Of a DNA stretch of 64,000 bases, positions 58,565 to 64,000 are shown piece after piece. The translations under genes were made by a program, and so were the position numbers. The notes under the pieces are model-generated. The model was not told where the DNA came from. It worked only from the letters and a program-made list of their open reading frames with translations, and did not search any database. Position 1 is the first letter of the stretch, and the number at the start of each line of letters is the position of its first letter. Source of the stretch: Artocarpus heterophyllus (Eukaryota > Streptophyta > Magnoliopsida > Rosales > Moraceae); the NCBI GenBank assembly GCA_025403435.1, contig CM046354.1:17858424-17922423 (forward strand). Direction: 5' to 3'.

Positions 58565-59600
58565 GTAGTATCACGACCCAAAAACAAAGGCTGTGATTAA
58601 TTAAAAATAAGAAAAAAAAATAAACCAAGATTATGGAAAAAAAATTAAAATTAGCTTGTAAAAATCAATAATAATAAAAATAATCGCCTCACGAGGGCAT
58701 AAAAGTCTGTGTATAATAACACAGTATAAATACAAGAAGTTAAAATACCAAACCTCACTGACAATACCATAAAACATAAGGCACAATCTTGATCACAACT
58801 AGTCCAACAACTAGGGGAAGAATTTTAAAACAATAAAACATGAGCGAAAGGCTTAGTAGGATTATGTTTCAAACACAGCATTTAAAAGACTTGTATAGAC
58901 AATTAAGAAGAAATAGTCACAAATACGCTTATTGGACATGAACATATAATTTACTAAAACTTATAAAAAAAAAAATCAAACACTTACTTTTGAGAAGCAA
59001 CATATGATTTATCGTAAATCATAAAACATAATTTTCGAAGTCTAATTATACCAAAGAAATGGCCCATATGGGTTTTTGGAATATGCTTCCTAGAACACTC
59101 TCTGCATGACCTGAATTTTGATGGCTCTGTAGTTAAAAACCCAACTATTCGATAGACACCTTGGATAGTGTTTGAAATACATTCAAAATATAGAATTTTA
59201 ATGAATGTAAGAATTGAGGTTCTGTTTTAATTTCAAACCTCATTTAAAGTGAAGAAACTCAGTAAATGCAAGAACCGAGGTTTTTCTTTATTCTTTAGTT
59301 TACTTTTATTTTTTTAAATTCATCTGAGAACCAAATAAAAAAAATATTTTCAAATAACTATGAAAATAATTTAAAATCACATATTTTCAAATCACTTTTG
59401 AAAATAAAGCATAAATAATTGTTAAAAACATTTAAGAAAAACCTTTAGCTAAAACAATCTTTAAAACGTGAATACCAAAGAAAAGGTAGAAGAATCCTAC
59501 CTCGGTATTCCAATACTGTTAGCTCCAATCCGGAACCTAGCATATGCTCCACTAATGTTCAAAAACCTTAAAACATACTATAAGTCAGAAAACAAGACCA
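58565..59600 (-). repeat. Gypsy-type LTR fragment, inverted relative to 34.9-36.8 kb
   Basis: Plus-strand ACATGAGCGAAAGGCTTAGTAGGA (58837-58860) and ACCTCGGTATTCCAATACTGTTAGCTCC (59500-59527) are the reverse complements of the landmarks in the LTR at 34.9-36.8 kb. Non-coding; the edges are uncertain. Confidence 0.5.
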
Positions 59601-60427
59601 AATAATTTTTTACAAGCATAACATGTCAATTTAATCATTAATATGCCATTTAATTATTTTAAATAACAATAATACACAATCTTTAAACACATGATGCAAC
59701 TATACTCAAAATATATATTTTTTATACTACTCTAGTCTAAAACAATTTACACATTGATTTTTAGAATTTGGGCTTTTTAAAAGTGATCAAAACATAAAAT
59801 AAGTCACAACCCGTCTTTTCGAGCTGTGATAAAACTCTTTCTTACGTTCTTAAGGGCAAAAATTTAGGAAACTTTTTTTTAAAAAAAACGAGAATAAATA
59901 ATTTGCTTACATTAACTTTGGTGACTTCCAAAATACTTTCACATACTTGTGTTTACATAATTAATACTTTTACTTTTACAACATCTTTCATTTAAACATT
60001 TTATTTCAAAATAACTTTAAACATATACAGCGGAAAACATTACAGCGGCGGACTCCATACCCAATCTGCACACCATCCACCCCTTTGCCAGCTCACCATT
60101 TGAACTTATTCTGACCTTCTCGTTGGAATACCTACAACATAAAATACTTAATAAGTTAACGTCCAGTAAGTCTCATAAATCCCACACGGATATTCAAATG
60201 AATGCATGAATCAATTATTCTTTCTTATAAACTTTCCTTATCTTCATCATTTCTTATCTTTACTAGGGCCCAAGTGTTCGTACCATTGCGCAATTTCATT
60301 TAGGCCTACGTAACACCGTAACTATAGCATATCCTTTAAATTCCCCTTGAGTCAGGAGTCGGTACGACACTTTTCTTACTTTCTGGTGATACATTTACCA
60401 GTCCAATTATTATCGTTGACATACCAT

Positions 60428-61109
60428 TAGGGGTGCACAAAAACCGCCCCGCAACCGCCGGCCGCCCGCAACCGCCGACCGCCCGCCCAAAAAAAAGACT
60501 ATGCGGGTTCAACCCGCCCGCCTACATATGTTGGCGGGCGGGTACGGTTTTAAATTTTAGGGGGCGGGTTCAACCCGAACCCGCCCGCCTAATTCTTAAA
60601 AAAAAAAAAAAAAATCTTAATCTAAACCTTTCCCACTCCTCATTCTTTAAAAAGAAAAAGAACATTTGACTTTGTTCATCATTTCATCTGTAGTATCCTG
60701 TTATTTTCGAACCCAATGAACAGGTTTTATGGAAGAACAAGAATTCTTGACTTTGTTCATCACTTCATATATAGTTGATGTTTCTTGTTGCAATGAATGA
60801 TTATGTTTCTTAATTTGTTGTGAATATGGTTATTGTCTTTAGGCGTCAAACTTGGTTGTTGTTGAGAATGCTTCATACATTATCGTCTTATATTTTCTAC
60901 AAATTTTCTTCACTTTTTTTTAATAAAAAAGAGCTCAAAAAATTATATTGTACATTAGTGTAGACCCAACCCGCCCAACCCGCCCGCACCGCCCGCACCC
61001 GCCCGCCACTCCATGGGCGGTTTGTGGGTTGGTTAATCGCCAACCCGCCACTTAAAAAAACCGCTCGCACCCGCCCAAAAACCGCAAACCCGCCCGTTGT
61101 TCACCCCTA
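60428..61109. mobile_element. Non-autonomous hAT element with perfect 8-bp target duplication
   Basis: The ends TAGGGGTG and CACCCCTA are inverted, and CATACCAT flanks both sides (60420-60427 and 61110-61117). About 190 bp at each end is rich in CCGCCCGC/GCGGGCGG, forming extended inverted arms. The AT-rich centre holds a direct repeat of TTGACTTTGTTCATCA (60667 and 60749). It has no transposase, so it needs a relative in trans. Confidence 0.85.
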
Positions 61110-62288
61110 CATACCATGCATGAAGTGATAATCACATATTATCCTTGAAACATAAATTCTCTTGCATAGCGTAGTACACACAGATACCTACTTTATACAT
61201 ACTCATGTATTTATCATTGTACACACAGGTACAAAATCATGGTACACATACTCATTTTCATTATTGTACACCCAAGTACATAACATATTATACACACAAG
61301 TATCCATTCGTATGCACACAAGTATTCATACATGACTATACCCCTTGGTATTCATATCATGATAAACATACAAGTTTACACCGTAATACACACTCAAGTG
61401 GACATATATATACATCCTATACCTACATTTTCATACTATAGGTGGGAAGGATACTTACTTGTTTTTGAGTACTGCCAAATCAACTTCGGTTCTCTTTTCT
61501 CCTAGACTCCTAGGATCCTGTTGGCCAATTTCAAAACTATTAGCCACACTTTATTACGTTTAGATATAAAACGTTCGTTGCTTAATTAATCAAGTTGCAT
61601 AACTATATACAACTCTGAAAACCACTACCTTTCCTTATTTTTATCTTATCCTATACTATTATCGTTATCAAAAAGAGAAACCACTTCTTTTTCTTCTTTT
61701 TGGGGTCGTTTTCAAACAATTTAGACTACGCAAAAAAAATGACGATTTTCCCCTTGACGGGCTAACTAACTTCCCGAGCTCGATTTCACTTTTCTAGCAG
61801 AAACAATCACGTTCTTATTTCAAATAATGCCCTAATGGGTCGGGCCTCTTCATTTCCTCTCAAAACCCCTTTTTTTGTAAAAATTTGCAGTTTGGCCCCT
61901 TAACTGAAAATTTTGACAATTTTGCCCCCGGGGCTAAAATTTTCCTCTTTATACCAAAATTTTCTATTCTTCATAAAGAACATTTTTACTTAAGGTACCA
62001 TACCTTAAATCATTTTGAAAAATGACTTTTTTTGCCATTTAACACTTTTTTTACTTTTAACAAATTCTTGAAAAATCAAAAACTCACAAACGGTTGAGTT
62101 TTTTCGACGAACCGTTTATTATGCCTAACAGTTTCGTCGAGATCTACAACTTTCATGTTTTAACTTTTCCCAAAATCTCACTGTACAGGGGTGTTTTTGG
62201 CTATTTTTCAAATCTGCCGAGAAGGAACTTTTTATTGCAATTTAGTCCCTACGGCATTTTTACAAAAATTCATTTCAAAATTGCAAAT

Positions 62289-62449
62289 ACCCCTGCAGAG
62301 ACCATTCTATACCTTATTCAAATCATTCTCATGCTCAAACATTTACCCCTGCAAAGACCATACCTTATTCAAATCATTCTCATGCTCAAACATTTACCCC
62401 TGCAAAGACCATTCTATACCTTATTCAAATCATTCTCATGCTTAAACAT
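62289..62449. repeat. Three tandem copies of a 51-55-bp unit
   Basis: Units start TACCCCTGCA at 62289, 62344 and 62395. Each holds ACCTTATTCAAATCATTCTC, and the middle unit lacks 4 bp. Confidence 0.85.
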
Positions 62450-62832
62450 CATTTTTACTTAAACTAACCTCAAAATTACAAAAGTAACACTTTTGCAAAA
62501 AGTATCATTTTGCATCATAAACCAAAGTTTCACAACTTAAACATGTCATACTTCACATATACATGAAATTTCATCAAATATGTGCTCAAGAACTCACATG
62601 GGTTTAAAGAAATAAAAATCAAAACAAAATTCAAAACTTTGAACTTTAAAACTTACCCAAATAACACTTTTTTTGATTTCTAGCCTTCCAAGGCTTCTTG
62701 AACTTCTTCTTGGGCTCCCTTTTCATGCAAAAACACCATGAATTAATTTTCCCTTCAACCCATGAAAAATCCCTTAAAAACTTGCTAAAAGTTTGGGATT
62801 TTACCTTAAAACTTGTGAAAAATCTTTGGGCT

Positions 62833-64000
62833 TTGTAACGCCCCTATATGGGGGTTAACAGTTTTTAATGAATTAAAATAAAAATTATAAATAAAAGTAA
62901 AACCTTAAAAATAAAATTGCCCAGGACTTAAATGAAAACTCTCAAATCAAAAATAAAAGTATAAACGACAATTAAAACACAGTTTAATGTAGCACCTTAA
63001 ATATAATAATATAAACTGTCGTCATCATCATTTTAACCCTCAATGCATTTTAATACAGTCACAGAAAGTAACAATTGATGCTTACATTATCATGAAGAAC
63101 ATTCTTAACAATTGAAGCAATCCCAATGTAATATAGCTACATAGCTTCCTCAACTATTTTTCTCGTAGCCACCTCACACTTAGTGAGTCTTGAAAAGATA
63201 AAAATATAAGGGAATGAGTGACAATATGCTCAGTAGAGAAAACCATTACTCACCTTTAGGTTTTTATCATAACCACATTAAAACCTGCATGGTTATTTAA
63301 TACTCATCATTATCCATATTATGAGATTTATTATAATCATATTACGTGGATACCATAGTTAGTCATTACCGAGTTTCATACATATACATATATACAAATG
63401 TTACAGTTCATTATTATTCCTAGGTACCCACATTCAATAGAGTATCACTCAACTCATCGAAACCCAAATGGGCGTGCTTGATCACCCTCTAAACATTCCA
63501 AGGGTGTTCCGGTGAGGGGACATCAAGCCCCGAGTCCTCATCAATCGATTCCTGTACAGTGTGTTCTAGGACTTTCAACCCAAGGAAGCATCATCACCTT
63601 CCCCCTATTTTACCCTTTAGGATATTCATTCCTAAGGACGTAACCGCCGCCCTCTTCACGTCTCACCATTTCTCTATATTCAATCATTATTAATAGAGTC
63701 AGTTTTTCTAACCATGCTTCTCAATTTATAACAAGTGTCAATTCATTATGTTCCTCGTTGTACAATACAAGACGAGTCCATGTCATAGTTTCATATGTGA
63801 TACTCATATAATAGCAATCAACATAGATATATATATATATCTTTCAGTAAAATAATCAATTTTAATTCTATAAAAACCTCACAAAATATGAGTAATAGAA
63901 TCCCTATCTTCTAAGCTTATCAACAATCTTTAAATCTCGGAATCAATTAACATTAGCTCCACACTCCCTTGATCCTAAGGCGTGCATAAGGACAATTAAA
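62833..64000 (-). repeat. Further LTR-like DNA running off the right edge
   Basis: Begins TGTAACGCCCCTATATGGGGG and contains GAGTGACAATATGCTCAGTAGAG (63214-63236), TTAACATTAGCTCCACACTCC (63948-63968) and a promoter-poor AT-rich body. The combination resembles the gypsy LTRs noted above in organisation. No gene is visible. A TA run lies at 63823-63840. Confidence 0.35.

Larger units (their letters stand above)
59810..62830 (-). repeat. Gypsy LTR-like DNA with nested hAT element
   Basis: Shares the GGGCCCAAGTGTTCGTACC ... GGTACGACAC block with 11995-12120. Includes an imperfect array of about 30 bp units with GTACACACA(A/G)GTA (61160-61400). It holds no coding domain. The hAT element at 60428 sits inside it. 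Confidence 0.4.

Noticed and set aside
61160..61400. CRISPR-like array of short repeats
   Set aside because: The GTACACACAAGTA units are imperfect, spacers vary without order, and the context is plant LTR DNA; CRISPR arrays are not expected here.

Overview
This is a 64-kb piece of a plant nuclear genome, from an angiosperm and most likely a eudicot. It has AT-rich intergenic DNA, intron-rich genes with GT-AG introns, Ty1-copia, Ty3-gypsy, CACTA, hAT and MITE elements, and a 100-N scaffold gap. I cannot name the species. Only two host genes look intact, both on the minus strand, and neither overlaps the other. At the left edge is a serine carboxypeptidase-like (SCPL) gene. Its first seven coding exons lie between 7253 and 60, and its 3' end falls outside the window. 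At 51249-37674 is a complete 17-exon SULTR4-type vacuolar sulfate transporter gene, which joins to an uninterrupted 696-residue reading frame.

Layout: 1-7.3 kb SCPL gene with MITE- and SINE-derived intron content; 7.4-12 kb gene-free DNA with MITEs; 12-20.4 kb LTR-derived DNA, including an old LTR pair (14.6-15.5 kb and 17.1-20.4 kb) whose right copy was invaded by a second LTR; 18.05-30.4 kb an Athila/Tat-like gag-protease element with 2.1-kb LTRs; 31-34.8 kb CACTA remnants running into the gap; 34.9-36.8 kb an LTR; 37.7-51.2 kb the SULTR4 gene with a dead Ty1-copia element in intron 3; 51.3-64 kb gene-free DNA with MITEs, a decayed copia reverse transcriptase, a possible pararetrovirus-like remnant, a hAT element with a perfect 8-bp target duplication, and gypsy-LTR-like DNA.

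The most interesting structure is the 18-30-kb retroelement on the minus strand. It has LTRs, a tRNA-Asp-type primer binding site, gag and a retropepsin, but no recognisable reverse transcriptase, RNase H or integrase. The space where pol would be carries two unrelated reading frames in the sense orientation. One is an intact 123-aa basic, cysteine-rich protein. The other is a LOG-family (cytokinin-activating phosphoribohydrolase) sequence with its PGGxGTxxE motif kept, but with no ATG and one frameshift. The LTR carries a TATA box with three upstream CACGTG G-boxes, kept in both copies. The repeat structure around the element (target duplications on both sides of the left LTR, and a duplicated 0.39-kb flank) points to a later rearrangement or an assembly duplication.

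All calls come from reading the sequence without database searches. Exon borders were set by reading-frame continuity and GT-AG rules.
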